Assembly: GCA_902168185.1 (NCBI GenBank)
Contig: CABHOV010000036.1
Location: forward strand, 1 to 64,000
Reading direction: 5' to 3'
DNA length: 64,000 bases
From: an uncultured Bacteroides sp.
GTDB lineage: Bacteria; Bacteroidota; Bacteroidia; Cytophagales; Cyclobacteriaceae
In this document: positions 25,055 through 33,615 of the stretch, piece after piece
Position numbering within the stretch: the first letter of the stretch is position 1
Layout of the letters: every line of letters begins with the position of its first letter
The notes under the pieces: generated by a model
The model's input: the letters and a program-made list of their open reading frames with translations, nothing else
What the model was told of the DNA's origin: nothing
The model's database searches: none
Translations under genes and position numbers: made by a program

Positions 25055-26056
25055 ATGAACTCGAAGCGCATTATAAAAATTACCTTCCCGATCCTGCTGT
25101 TGTTGGCCCTTTATTTTCTCGGCCCTGAGCCTCAAACTCCTGTGTTTAACCTTACGCTGCCACAAGCACCTGCCAGCCCTCAGGCATTAGAGCAGTACGT
25201 GGCAACGGCTGAAGCACAGCATAAAATAAAACCCGGCAACGAAGCAGAGATCGTGTGGCATGACAGCACCCGTCAAAAAACGGAGTATGCTATAGTATAT
25301 CTGCACGGATTTTCTGCCAGCAAAATGGAGGGATCTCCTACGCATCAAAAATTTGCAAAGACCTTTGGCTGCAATCTATACTTATCGCGGTTGGCCGATC
25401 ACGGTATCGATACAACGGATGCGCTGGTGAACTTTACTCCCGACAGACTCTGGGAAAGCGCCAAGCAAGCGTTGGCCATCGGCAAGCAGCTGGGCAACAA
25501 GGTAATCCTGGTAAGTACTTCTACAGGGGGCACGTTGGCGTTGAAGCTGGCTGCAGAGTATCCTGACGATGTGCATGCACTGATCAATATGTCGCCCAAC
25601 GTTGCTATTAACAATGGTGCCGCGTTTTTACTGAATGATCCCTGGGGATTATATATCGTACGATTGGTGAAAGGTGGAAAATATAGTATATCCACGGAAG
25701 ACACTGAAGAGGAATCAAAATACTGGTATAGCAAATACAGGTTGGAGGCTACGCCTCAATTAGAAGAACTGGTTGAGAGTACAATGGTGAAAGAGACTTT
25801 TGAGAAGATCAAGCAGCCTTGCCTGACGCTATATTATTTCAAAAATGAGGCGGAGCAAGACCCTCAGGTGAAGGTAAGTGCGATGCTGGATATGAATGAT
25901 AAACTGAGTACGCCTGCTGATCTCAAGCAAGTTATACCTTTCCCCGATGCGGGCGGTCACGTGATAGGCTCATCACTTACGAATAAGCATTACGAGGAAA
26001 TATACCAGGCAATGGAAAAATTTGCTATCGAGAAGCTGGGGATGAAGAAGATTTAG
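25055..26056 (+). CDS. membrane-anchored alpha/beta hydrolase (serine aminopeptidase S33 / monoacylglycerol-lipase-like)
   Basis: A 333-aa protein with an N-terminal hydrophobic anchor (IIKITFPILLLLALYFLG), then an alpha/beta-hydrolase fold. The oxyanion strand is YAIVYLHGFSASKMEG. The nucleophile elbow is VSTSTGGTLALKLA with Ser156; note that the first Gly of G-x-S-x-G is Ser here. The catalytic His is in GGHVIGSS near residue 308. A lid-like insertion around residues 195-235 (DPWGLYIVRLVKGG) suits a hydrophobic acyl substrate. It is likely to act on lipids or small esters at the outer face of the inner membrane; this is an inference. It converges on the GIN-domain gene across a perfect hairpin. 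Confidence 0.88.
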   Translation: MNSKRIIKITFPILLLLALYFLGPEPQTPVFNLTLPQAPASPQALEQYVATAEAQHKIKPGNEAEIVWHDSTRQKTEYAIVYLHGFSASKMEGSPTHQKFAKTFGCNLYLSRLADHGIDTTDALVNFTPDRLWESAKQALAIGKQLGNKVILVSTSTGGTLALKLAAEYPDDVHALINMSPNVAINNGAAFLLNDPWGLYIVRLVKGGKYSISTEDTEEESKYWYSKYRLEATPQLEELVESTMVKETFEKIKQPCLTLYYFKNEAEQDPQVKVSAMLDMNDKLSTPADLKQVIPFPDAGGHVIGSSLTNKHYEEIYQAMEKFAIEKLGMKKI

Positions 26057-26063
26057 CTTTACT

Positions 26064-26103
26064 TGTCCTACACCTGTTGTCTGTTGAGATCAGGTGTAGG
26101 ACA
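26064..26103. terminator. bidirectional hairpin between convergent genes
   Basis: Perfect 13-bp arms (TGTCCTACACCTG 26064-26076, CAGGTGTAGGACA 26091-26103) around a 14-nt loop, 8 bp from each flanking stop codon. It lacks a strong T-run, so it is either a weak terminator or an mRNA-end stabiliser. Confidence 0.65.
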
Positions 26104-26110
26104 GTAAACA

Positions 26111-26854
26111 TTAATTGATTTTATCGATGTGAGTTTTTCCGAAGATCAACCCTCTGCTCACCTGAGCGTCTCCGTTGTAAGAAACCCTTGATTCTCCAAA
26201 GGAGTTTACACGAAGCTCGTCTTGTGTGGAAAGTTTAATCTTACTTTCTCCATATATATTCGTAATGGTCGAGAAGCTTTTCAATGCTTGTGTGTCAATT
26301 TTGTTCTCACCAAAAAGTCTATACTTCTGATACTCTGCTGTGCCGCCCTTTATCTTTAATTCATTCTCACCATAGAGACTTGTCTTCAGGTATTCAGCTT
26401 TCATGCCGGCCAATGTTATTTCATTTTGTCCGTAGGCTTTAAGTTTAAATTTCTTGGCCTTCAACTCACTGTTACAGGTAAGCTCCTGTGTTCCGCGGAT
26501 CTCCAGGTGTTTTAATTGTTTGTAGGTAACGTAGGCAGTAACATTTGCATGGCGGTATATACTTTCCTTACCATGAAGATTAGCGCGTTCCAGCTTGTCC
26601 ACCACCTTGGCATCATCGAGGTATAGATGAAGTGTTTTACCCTTTACTTCAATATTTATTTTATCCTGCGATACATTTGAATATACCAGGCGGATACCTT
26701 CATGATCGCCTTCTTCGAGGATGAGATTGATTTTCGGAGAAGCAATGACCTTGTTAAAGGAGCGGAGATCTTTCGTGATTTCTTCCTGTGCGAATGAAGC
26801 GGTTGCCATCGCGAGCAGAAGAATGAAGAGCGAGGAGACTTTTATATTTTTCAT
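26111..26854 (-). CDS. exported GIN-domain (DUF2807) protein
   Basis: A 247-aa protein with a Sec signal peptide (LFILLLAMATASFA) and a right-handed beta-helix-like GIN domain. The start ITKDLRSFNKVIASPKINLI is the family hallmark, and short repeated rungs follow (LKAYGQNEITLAG, KTSLYGENELKIKGG, YRLFGENKIDT, ITNIYGESKIKL). GIN or 'head GIN' proteins are common in Bacteroidota. They are annotated as putative auto-transporter adhesins, although no secretion of a passenger is evident here. It has its own perfect -7 box 60 bp upstream and probably forms a single-gene unit. Confidence 0.9.
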   Translation of the reverse strand: MKNIKVSSLFILLLAMATASFAQEEITKDLRSFNKVIASPKINLILEEGDHEGIRLVYSNVSQDKINIEVKGKTLHLYLDDAKVVDKLERANLHGKESIYRHANVTAYVTYKQLKHLEIRGTQELTCNSELKAKKFKLKAYGQNEITLAGMKAEYLKTSLYGENELKIKGGTAEYQKYRLFGENKIDTQALKSFSTITNIYGESKIKLSTQDELRVNSFGESRVSYNGDAQVSRGLIFGKTHIDKIN

Positions 26855-26913
26855 AAATCAGTGTGTTGTTTCCATTCAGACAACCTGTACGGGACTTACC
26901 CCTATGCTGTTAT

Positions 26914-26921
26914 CAAAGTTA
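26914..26921 (-). promoter_or_regulatory. -7 promoter element of the GIN-domain gene
   Basis: The minus strand reads TAACTTTG, a perfect TAnnTTTG match, 59 bp upstream of the ATG at 26854. No -33 TTG lies at the usual distance. Confidence 0.45.
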
Positions 26922-26984
26922 TGTTAACGGAATTTTTGTGTTGCAGATTGCTCCGGTCAACGACTAACTCATAACACTCAACGA

Positions 26985-29411
26985 TTATTCATCCCGTAAT
27001 GAATTAACAGGATTACCCTGCGAAGCCCGCCATGCGCGGAAGCTTACCGAGAAGAAAGCGATGACAAACGTTGTAACGGCCGCTACAATGAAAACCCACC
27101 ACGGTGGTTCGATGTGATAGGCAAACTGCTTTAGCCAGAGGTGCATCAACCATCCGCTCACAGGCCATGCGAGAAGATTCGCGATCAGCACCAGTTTTAA
27201 AAAGTCTTTATTCAGTAAACGGATGATGCTGCGCTCTGTAGCACCCATTACTTTTCTGATGCCGATCTCTTTCGTCCGTTGTTCCGCCATAAAGTTCGCG
27301 AGGCCAATCAGCCCGAGGCAGGCGATGAAGATGGCGAGCAACGTAAACAACATAAAGATCTGTCCAATGCGTTTTTCGGTCTGATGCTTCTTTTCAAAAT
27401 TCCGGTCAAGGAAAGTATATTCGAAGGGTGCTTCGGGCGAATACTTTTTCCAAAGACTGCGAATGGTGTCAAGTGTCTGATCCGTTTCATCTCCGCGAAT
27501 ACGAATTCCCATTTCCCAGTTCGGTTGTTTACCCAACACAATGGCCATGGGTTGAATAGGATCTTTCAGCGATTGAAAATTGAAATCCTGCATGATACCG
27601 ATGACTTCATGCTCGATCGCTTTTTCATGGCCACCATATATACTCCACAGTGTTTTTCCGGCTAGCGTTTTCATTCCTAATTTTTCTGCCGCAGTTTCGT
27701 TGAGAATCACAGCTGTGGAATCGGATCTAAATTCAGGAGCGAAGAATCTCCCGGTGATCATTTTATACTTCATCGTACGGAGATGATCGTAATCCATTTC
27801 GTATACATTCAACATATAGTCGCGTGCAGGCTCTGCCGTACTGAATACAAATTGCCAGTCAATGTTCGGAGGAAGCCGATTACAATAACTCGCCGCGAGG
27901 ATAGATTTATGTTTTAGTAATTCCTTTTTGAAAGTCGCTCCGTTGTCACCGAGGTTCCGGGTATGAAGCAGATTTACGATATTGTTTTTATCAAACCCCA
28001 AGCTAGCCTGATGTATATATTTCAATTGCTGATATACCACCAGCGTAGCGATGATGAGTCCCGCAGAAATAAAGAACTGAAAAACTACCAATAAATTCCG
28101 GATACCATAGCTGCGCATGCGCGAACGAATTCTTCCCTTCATCACTTCGATAGGAGAGAACATCGTTAGATAAAAGGCAGGATAGCTTCCGGCAAGTAAA
28201 CCTACAATGATTGCAAAGACTGGCAGTCCTAATAGAAATGTAGGGGAGAGGATCACACGCATGCTGAGCTGCTTGTCTGCAAGTATATTAAATGGTAATA
28301 GCAGAATGCTGACTATAAACAACGCCAGCAGCATGGCGATGAGGATGTAAAAGAATGATTCCAGCATGAATTGTCCTACCAGGCGCGAGGTTGCTGCGCC
28401 CACCGTTTTGCGTACGCCCACTTCTTTCGCACGACTTGCTGACCGTGCCGTAGAAAGGTTCATAAAGTTGATGCAAGCAAGCAGCGTTATAAATATAGCG
28501 ATCGATCCAAAGAGGTATATATACTGTATATTTCCGTTGCGCTCAATTTCATCCGTAAAGGAAGAATGCAGGTGAATGCTTAATAATGGTTGCGTGAAAA
28601 AGCTGAGTTCATTTCCCTGGTCTTTGAACTTGTCAATGTTTACTCTTCGTAATTCCTCGAGCTCCGGATCTATATATTGCTTTACAAATCCGTGAAGCTT
28701 ATCCTGCACCGAGGCGATGGACGCTTCCGGTTTTAACTTCAGGTACGTAATAGCTCGGCCGGTTACCCAGCTTGCGCTATGAATCTCATCCCAGGAAGCA
28801 AGCGAAAGAATAAACGTAAAGTGAAAGTGACTGTTCCGTGGCGGATCAGCAGCTATACCACTTACGCGTACAGTATATCCTTGTGCGATCACTATAGTTT
28901 TGCCAATGGGAGTTTTATCACCAGCACCTTTATAATCGAAATAGCGCCTGGCAGCAGATTCTGTGATCACCACCTTTCGCATGCCGTGTAGAACGCTGTC
29001 GGCATTGCCTTCAATAAGTTTGAATTGGAAGAAGTGAAAGAAATTAGAGTCGGCCAGCAACAGATTGGGTTCCGTGAAAGCGCGGTCTTCATAGCGCACC
29101 GGGAATGTAGCCCAGCTTACAAGACGTGTAGTCGATTCGATAGCATTATTTTCATGTTGAAGGGTTTTTGCAAGGGGAGCACCGGTATATACTGAAAGCG
29201 TTTTCTTCCCTTGCAGTATACCACGGAAGCCAACGCGGTATATACGTTTCGCGTCCGGATGAAATGTGTCGTAGCTTAGTTCATCGTAGATATAGAGTAC
29301 AATCAGAAGGCTGCAGGCTATGCCGATGGTGAGACCTGCGATATTAATAAACGAAAAGCCCTTGTGCCGGACCATGTATCGCAACGCTATGGACAAATAA
29401 CTTCTGATCAT
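26985..29411 (-). CDS. FtsX/MacB-type ABC transporter permease
   Basis: An 808-aa inner-membrane protein with the duplicated architecture: TM1 (GFSFINIAGLTIGIACSLLI), a periplasmic MacB core domain, a first FtsX domain with three TMs (YLFGSIAIFITLLACINFMN, with RAKEVGVRKTVGA), a second core domain, and a second FtsX domain (RTKEIGIRKVMGATERSIIR). The (K/E)E(V/I)GxRK signature appears twice, near residues 335 and 685, and marks the cytosolic contact to an ATPase. No ATPase gene is adjacent. It is 96 bp downstream of the paralogue at 29508 with only a hairpin between, and it lacks its own promoter element, so it probably belongs to the same transcript. Confidence 0.93.
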   Translation of the reverse strand: MIRSYLSIALRYMVRHKGFSFINIAGLTIGIACSLLIVLYIYDELSYDTFHPDAKRIYRVGFRGILQGKKTLSVYTGAPLAKTLQHENNAIESTTRLVSWATFPVRYEDRAFTEPNLLLADSNFFHFFQFKLIEGNADSVLHGMRKVVITESAARRYFDYKGAGDKTPIGKTIVIAQGYTVRVSGIAADPPRNSHFHFTFILSLASWDEIHSASWVTGRAITYLKLKPEASIASVQDKLHGFVKQYIDPELEELRRVNIDKFKDQGNELSFFTQPLLSIHLHSSFTDEIERNGNIQYIYLFGSIAIFITLLACINFMNLSTARSASRAKEVGVRKTVGAATSRLVGQFMLESFFYILIAMLLALFIVSILLLPFNILADKQLSMRVILSPTFLLGLPVFAIIVGLLAGSYPAFYLTMFSPIEVMKGRIRSRMRSYGIRNLLVVFQFFISAGLIIATLVVYQQLKYIHQASLGFDKNNIVNLLHTRNLGDNGATFKKELLKHKSILAASYCNRLPPNIDWQFVFSTAEPARDYMLNVYEMDYDHLRTMKYKMITGRFFAPEFRSDSTAVILNETAAEKLGMKTLAGKTLWSIYGGHEKAIEHEVIGIMQDFNFQSLKDPIQPMAIVLGKQPNWEMGIRIRGDETDQTLDTIRSLWKKYSPEAPFEYTFLDRNFEKKHQTEKRIGQIFMLFTLLAIFIACLGLIGLANFMAEQRTKEIGIRKVMGATERSIIRLLNKDFLKLVLIANLLAWPVSGWLMHLWLKQFAYHIEPPWWVFIVAAVTTFVIAFFSVSFRAWRASQGNPVNSLRDE

Positions 29412-29458
29412 ACCCTTTACGCTGTGAATATACAGATGATTGATCAGAGTGCATAACG

Positions 29459-29494
29459 CGGCCTATAGTCAGATGTATAACCAACCATAGGCCG
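29459..29494 (-). repeat. intercistronic hairpin between two permease genes
   Basis: Perfect 8-bp arms (CGGCCTAT 29459-29466, ATAGGCCG 29487-29494) around a 20-nt loop. There is no T-run on the minus strand, so RNA processing or stabilisation is more likely than full termination. Confidence 0.5.
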
Positions 29495-29507
29495 TGACAT
29501 TTAAAAA

Positions 29508-31898
29508 CTACTCGCTTCGAAGTGCATCCACCGGATTGCTGAGTGCTGCTTTCAGAGCTTGGAAACTTATTGTAATTAATGCTATAAGTATAGATGAAGC
29601 ACCCGCGAGGACAAAGATACCGGCACTAATAGAAATGCTATATTGGAAATCTTTCAGCCATTGGCTCATCACAAAATATGAAATCATGCTGGCAATGATA
29701 AACGATATAGCGATGAGCACAACAAACTCTGCCGATAGCTTATAGAAGATTGAACCGTTGCTTGCACCTAATACTTTACGGATACCGATTTCTTTTCTGC
29801 GCTGTTCGGCAGTGAAGGCAGAAAGTGCAAACAATCCTAAGCCTGCAATGATTATGGCCAACGCTGTAAAGTGTGTAAACATATTTGCAAAGGCTTGCTC
29901 GTTGCGATATAGATTTGCGAACTGTTCATCAAGGAAAGCATATTCAAACGTTGTTCCCGGATTTACTTTTTTCCACGTCTCTTCAATGAAGGCGATGGTT
30001 GCTTTCATATTTTCTGCTTTTACTTTTACGGCCATAGACGCGTTGTCTTTGTTGTAAAGCATAAACATCGGCTCAAGCTTGTGACGAATGGTGGCGAAAT
30101 GAAAATCTTTTACGATGCCCACTACCGTATACGTTGTAAGATCATTTACCGTGGCACCGGATTGCAGACTGATTTTTCTGCCGACAGGATCATTCCATTT
30201 AAGAAAACGTGCCATCTCTTCGTTAATGATCATTGATAGAGAATCATCATAGTCCAATGAGAAATTTCTGCCGTCAGCGATTGTAATCCCCATGGTAGGG
30301 ATGAAGTTTTCATCGGCTACCATAATGCTGGAGATGATGTTTGTCTCGGCACTGACAGAGCCCTCGGGAAATATATTTGTCCTTCCCAACTGTTGCCCCA
30401 TACGCGCAGAAGATGTGCCGGCAGAGATTACAGCGGGATTACTGAGTAATTCATTTTTAAGAGTAGACGCATTGGCAACGATCTGTCCGTTTTGTTGTAG
30501 TGTAATCACTTGCTCGCGGCTATAGCCCAGGTCGGAGGTATATATAAAACGCATCTGCTGATATACTATACCGGTGCCCACCATGAGTGCAATGGAAATA
30601 GTGAACTGTAAAACCACCAGTACTTTTCGAAGGCGGATACCTCCCTCCGAATTTTTAAAGGCTCCTTTCAAAACCAGGATTGGTTTAAAGGATGAGAGGA
30701 TGAACGCAGGGTATAGTCCGGCCAGGATTCCCACCGATAAAACAAGTGCGGTCAGGATTAGTATACTCTGTGGCTGAAGAAGAACGTTCACATCAGCGAA
30801 ACGTTGATAGGCATTGTTCAACAACGGTACCACTGCCAGTACGGCTGCAACAGCAATTACCGCAGCCATACAGGTGACAAGAATAGACTCGATGAGGTGC
30901 TGAGCAATAAGTTGCCCCCGTACAGCACCAATGACTTTACGCATCCCGACTTCTTTTGCACGCCCCGTTGATTTGGCAGTAACCAGGTTCATGAAATTCA
31001 CGGCTGCAAGAATCAGTATCAATACAGCGATCGTAGAGAGTACATATACATTTAAAACATCCGACTTATTCGCGTTGGTTTCGAAGAGTATTTCTTTTGA
31101 TTGGAGGTGTACATCCTGTAAAGGCTGAACCACGGGTGTAAAGAATTGATAGGCGTTGTTCTTTGTACTGATGGCTTTTAGTTTGGTATTCAGCTCCGCT
31201 ACATTTGCAGGTTTATCCAACAGCAAATACGAGAAGCAGAAAATGCCTTGCCAGGTATCAAGCGCCTGTCTTAATCCATCTTCGTTTTGTCCGGGTACAA
31301 GTGAGTGTAGCAGATCAAATTGCAAGTGCGAATTTTTAGGGAGATCCGCCAATACAGCCGTAACATTCAGATCCGTATTTTGATTGAGCTTAACAGTTTT
31401 ACCAATTGGATTCTCATCTCCGAAAATCTTTTTAGCCAGCGTTTGTGTGATGACTATGGACCCCGGTTTATCCAGCGCACCCGTTGTGGCGCCATCTACG
31501 ATCGGGAAATCAAACACTTCAAATATAGAGGGATCTACACGAAAGGCAGCTTCACATTTCAACGGCTTATCGTGATAGCTCAAATCATAGCGGCCACCTC
31601 CAGTAAAACGCACACTCTTGACAACCTCTGGCAATTCTTCTTCGGCAGCGGGGGCGAGTCGCGGTTGTGTTACCCCTACAAGTTTACTGCTTACACCTTC
31701 AGCGCTATCTATAGTGAGTACCCGAACGATGCGTGTATAGTGCGTGTGAAATGTGTCGTACGATAAATCTTCAACAATATATAGATAGATCACCATGCTT
31801 GCTGCGAGGCCGAACGCGAGACCAATGATCTTGATAAAGGAATATCCTTTTTGCTTCAACAGGTTTCGTAACCCGGAAATGAAATAGCTTTTAAGCAT
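29508..31898 (-). CDS. FtsX/MacB-type ABC transporter permease
   Basis: A 796-aa paralogue of the neighbour with the same layout: TM1 (YSFIKIIGLAFGLAASMVIY), a periplasmic core, FtsX 1 (IAVLILILAAVNFMNLVTAK, RAKEVGMRKVIGAVRGQLIA), a second core, and FtsX 2 (RRKEIGIRKVLGASNGSIFY), ending NPVDALRSE. Such permeases move lipids, peptides or drugs mechanically across the envelope together with a MacB/LolD-type ATPase; none is encoded nearby. It is the first gene of the pair. The upstream region carries a sigma-54-like element at 31940-31925 and a dyad at 32018-32005, the same arrangement as the distant array at 57689. Confidence 0.93.
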   Translation of the reverse strand: MLKSYFISGLRNLLKQKGYSFIKIIGLAFGLAASMVIYLYIVEDLSYDTFHTHYTRIVRVLTIDSAEGVSSKLVGVTQPRLAPAAEEELPEVVKSVRFTGGGRYDLSYHDKPLKCEAAFRVDPSIFEVFDFPIVDGATTGALDKPGSIVITQTLAKKIFGDENPIGKTVKLNQNTDLNVTAVLADLPKNSHLQFDLLHSLVPGQNEDGLRQALDTWQGIFCFSYLLLDKPANVAELNTKLKAISTKNNAYQFFTPVVQPLQDVHLQSKEILFETNANKSDVLNVYVLSTIAVLILILAAVNFMNLVTAKSTGRAKEVGMRKVIGAVRGQLIAQHLIESILVTCMAAVIAVAAVLAVVPLLNNAYQRFADVNVLLQPQSILILTALVLSVGILAGLYPAFILSSFKPILVLKGAFKNSEGGIRLRKVLVVLQFTISIALMVGTGIVYQQMRFIYTSDLGYSREQVITLQQNGQIVANASTLKNELLSNPAVISAGTSSARMGQQLGRTNIFPEGSVSAETNIISSIMVADENFIPTMGITIADGRNFSLDYDDSLSMIINEEMARFLKWNDPVGRKISLQSGATVNDLTTYTVVGIVKDFHFATIRHKLEPMFMLYNKDNASMAVKVKAENMKATIAFIEETWKKVNPGTTFEYAFLDEQFANLYRNEQAFANMFTHFTALAIIIAGLGLFALSAFTAEQRRKEIGIRKVLGASNGSIFYKLSAEFVVLIAISFIIASMISYFVMSQWLKDFQYSISISAGIFVLAGASSILIALITISFQALKAALSNPVDALRSE

Positions 31899-31924
31899 AG
31901 GTTGAGATTTGTAAATGGCATTCG

Positions 31925-31940
31925 GTCAATTCAAATGCCA
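31925..31940 (-). promoter_or_regulatory. sigma-54-like -24/-12 element
   Basis: On the minus strand 31940 to 31925 reads TGGCATTTGAATTGAC. Compared with TGGCAC-N5-TTGCW, the -24 block differs only in its last base and the -12 block has TTGA for TTGC. The element lies 27 bp upstream of the permease ATG at 31898, and no sigma-70-type -7 box is present. Confidence 0.45.
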
Positions 31941-32004
31941 CAAAAAAACCTTGTGAATGCAGAATAGAATGTCTGATTTCCCAGGTTGGGGGATGGACGT
32001 TTCT

Positions 32005-32018
32005 GCACAAATTTGTCC
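32005..32018 (-). promoter_or_regulatory. candidate enhancer dyad GGAC-N6-GTGC
   Basis: The minus strand reads GGACAAATTTGTGC, preceded by GATACC. The first base lies exactly 78 bp upstream of the T of TGGCA at 31940. The same GGAC-N6-GTGC at the same distance occurs before the array at 57689. A second dyad, CCGGTA-N9-TACCGG (32017-32037), abuts it. Confidence 0.5.
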
Positions 32019-32154
32019 GGTATCGCTCAATTACCGGTGGAAGTGAAGCAGTGATTGGTTGCTTGATTCGCCTTGTCATTTGCTATTCGTGGAAGCATAT
32101 TTCATGATGTATCAAATGTTCTGTGCCGGTAAAATGCTATTTCAATCAGAGCGC

Positions 32155-32162
32155 TATATTTG
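32155..32162 (+). promoter_or_regulatory. -7 promoter element of the SRPBCC gene
   Basis: TATATTTG is a perfect TAnnTTTG match, 22 bp before the ATG at 32185. Confidence 0.4.
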
Positions 32163-32184
32163 ATGAAATATTTGTCACAGCGGC

Positions 32185-32661
32185 ATGGCCAGAATATACC
32201 CCGAAGTATTTATTGAGGCTCCAGTGGAGAGAGTTTTTGATTTGTCGCGAAGTATATATTTACACATGCGGTCGGCATCTCAAACAAACGAGAAGGCCGT
32301 GAGTGGAAAAACTTCAGGGCTTATCGGATTGAATGAAACCGTAACCTGGCGCGCAAGACACTTTGGTATATATCAACACTTAACGGTAAAGATCACCGAT
32401 TTCCAAAGGCCGTTTTCATTTACAGATGTAATGTTGAAAGGTGCATTTGCCTCCATGAATCATCGCCATATATTTGAAGCGCAGGGGAGTGGAACCAAAA
32501 TGACGGATGTATTTGAATTTAGTTCTCCTTTCGGATGGATTGGCAGAGCTGTAGATTTTATATACCTGAAAGAATATATGAAGCAGTTTCTGATAATCAG
32601 AAATAACGAAATAAAGCGTGTTGCTGAAAGCGATGCGTGGCAAAAGTTTTTGATAAACTGA
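32185..32661 (+). CDS. SRPBCC-family ligand-binding protein
   Basis: A 158-aa cytosolic single-domain protein of the START/Bet v1-like superfamily. The first strand is YPEVFIEAPVERVFDLSRSI, followed by the loop ASQTNEKAVSGKTSGLIGL, a central sheet (VTWRARHFGIYQHLTVKITD) and the long C-terminal helix (KEYMKQFLIIRNNEIKRVAE). It is close to proteins annotated as 'cell division inhibitor' or 'ligand-binding SRPBCC'. These usually bind a hydrophobic ligand; the ligand here is unknown. It stands alone, divergent from the permease pair. Confidence 0.88.
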   Translation: MARIYPEVFIEAPVERVFDLSRSIYLHMRSASQTNEKAVSGKTSGLIGLNETVTWRARHFGIYQHLTVKITDFQRPFSFTDVMLKGAFASMNHRHIFEAQGSGTKMTDVFEFSSPFGWIGRAVDFIYLKEYMKQFLIIRNNEIKRVAESDAWQKFLIN

Positions 32662-32817
32662 TAATGAATAAAGTATAGTTCAAGGTGAGCAGAATATTGT
32701 TATAGTTACATCACACTATATAATCTCTCGCAACGCAAAGTAGATAAAGCAAACGCTGAATCTCTGATTTTTACTTATAGGATTAATCCTCATCAATTAT
32801 ATATATCTGAACAAAAA

Positions 32818-33432
32818 ATGAAATACAACACACAATGGCTTATAGATAAGTTTGATAAAAGTGAAACCATTGAATTTATTTTCTTCTGGGGACATACCAA
32901 TAAGCAAAACGAACCCGTAGGTAAATTTATATTTAGCCAATGGTACCCTTCAGTTTTTACAGTGGGAGATGTTGTATATAAAACAGCCGAACATTGGATG
33001 ATGGCTCAGAAGGCAAGGCTCTTTGGTGAGGAAGATATTTTTCAAAAGATAATTGAAACCGAAAAGCCAGGTGAAGTAAAAGCACTCGGTCGGCAGATTA
33101 GAAACTTCGATGAAACAAAATGGAATGTATGGAAGTATGAGATCGTGAAAACAGGTTCCATCTATAAATTCCACCAAAACAAACTCTTGAGAGATTACCT
33201 GCTAGGCACAGGCGGTAAAGTGTTGGTAGAAGCAAGTCCATCAGATTTCATTTGGGGAATAGGATTGGCTCAAGATGCAAAGCTTATCGAGGACCCACAT
33301 ACATGGAGAGGTTCTAATTTGTTAGGCTTTGCGCTCATGGAGGCCCGTGATTTCTTGCGTTCGATGGGCGATGTAAAGTATATACCTGCAGAGATGTTGC
33401 CGGTCTGGCAAAGGTTCCCCGAAGTCAATTAA
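32818..33432 (+). CDS. NADAR-family protein (YbiA-like ADP-ribosyl/N-glycosidase fold)
   Basis: A 204-aa cytosolic protein with one complete NADAR (DUF1768) domain: FFWGHTNKQNEPVGKFIFSQ, the core AEHWMMAQKARLFG with conserved Glu, His and Trp, then KALGRQIRNFDETKWN, KFHQNKLLRDYLLGTG and DFIWGIGLAQD. Members act on N-glycosidic bonds. YbiA-type enzymes clear reactive riboflavin intermediates, and DarT-linked NADARs remove ADP-ribose from guanine in DNA. No DarT-like toxin or riboflavin gene is adjacent, so which role applies is open. A 7-of-8 -7 box (TATATCTG, 32802-32809) lies only 8 bp before the ATG. Confidence 0.9.
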   Translation: MKYNTQWLIDKFDKSETIEFIFFWGHTNKQNEPVGKFIFSQWYPSVFTVGDVVYKTAEHWMMAQKARLFGEEDIFQKIIETEKPGEVKALGRQIRNFDETKWNVWKYEIVKTGSIYKFHQNKLLRDYLLGTGGKVLVEASPSDFIWGIGLAQDAKLIEDPHTWRGSNLLGFALMEARDFLRSMGDVKYIPAEMLPVWQRFPEVN

Positions 33433-33615
33433 ACGCGTTGCCCAATATTTCCGAATCTGTGGATATATACCCATAGCAGAAGGTTAACATACAAGCCTGC
33501 CCAAACAATCGATAGGAGTTTCCGTTTCTATGAGCCCTTATCAGAAAGTAAAGATCACATTGTTGTTTTTTGTTTTCATATTAAACACGATACTTGTAAA
33601 CCTAATAATTTGTGT

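Noticed and set aside
32818-33432. NADAR gene as half of a DarT-type toxin-antitoxin pair
   Set aside because: Neither neighbour resembles DarT; the flanking genes are an SRPBCC protein and an aldo/keto reductase.
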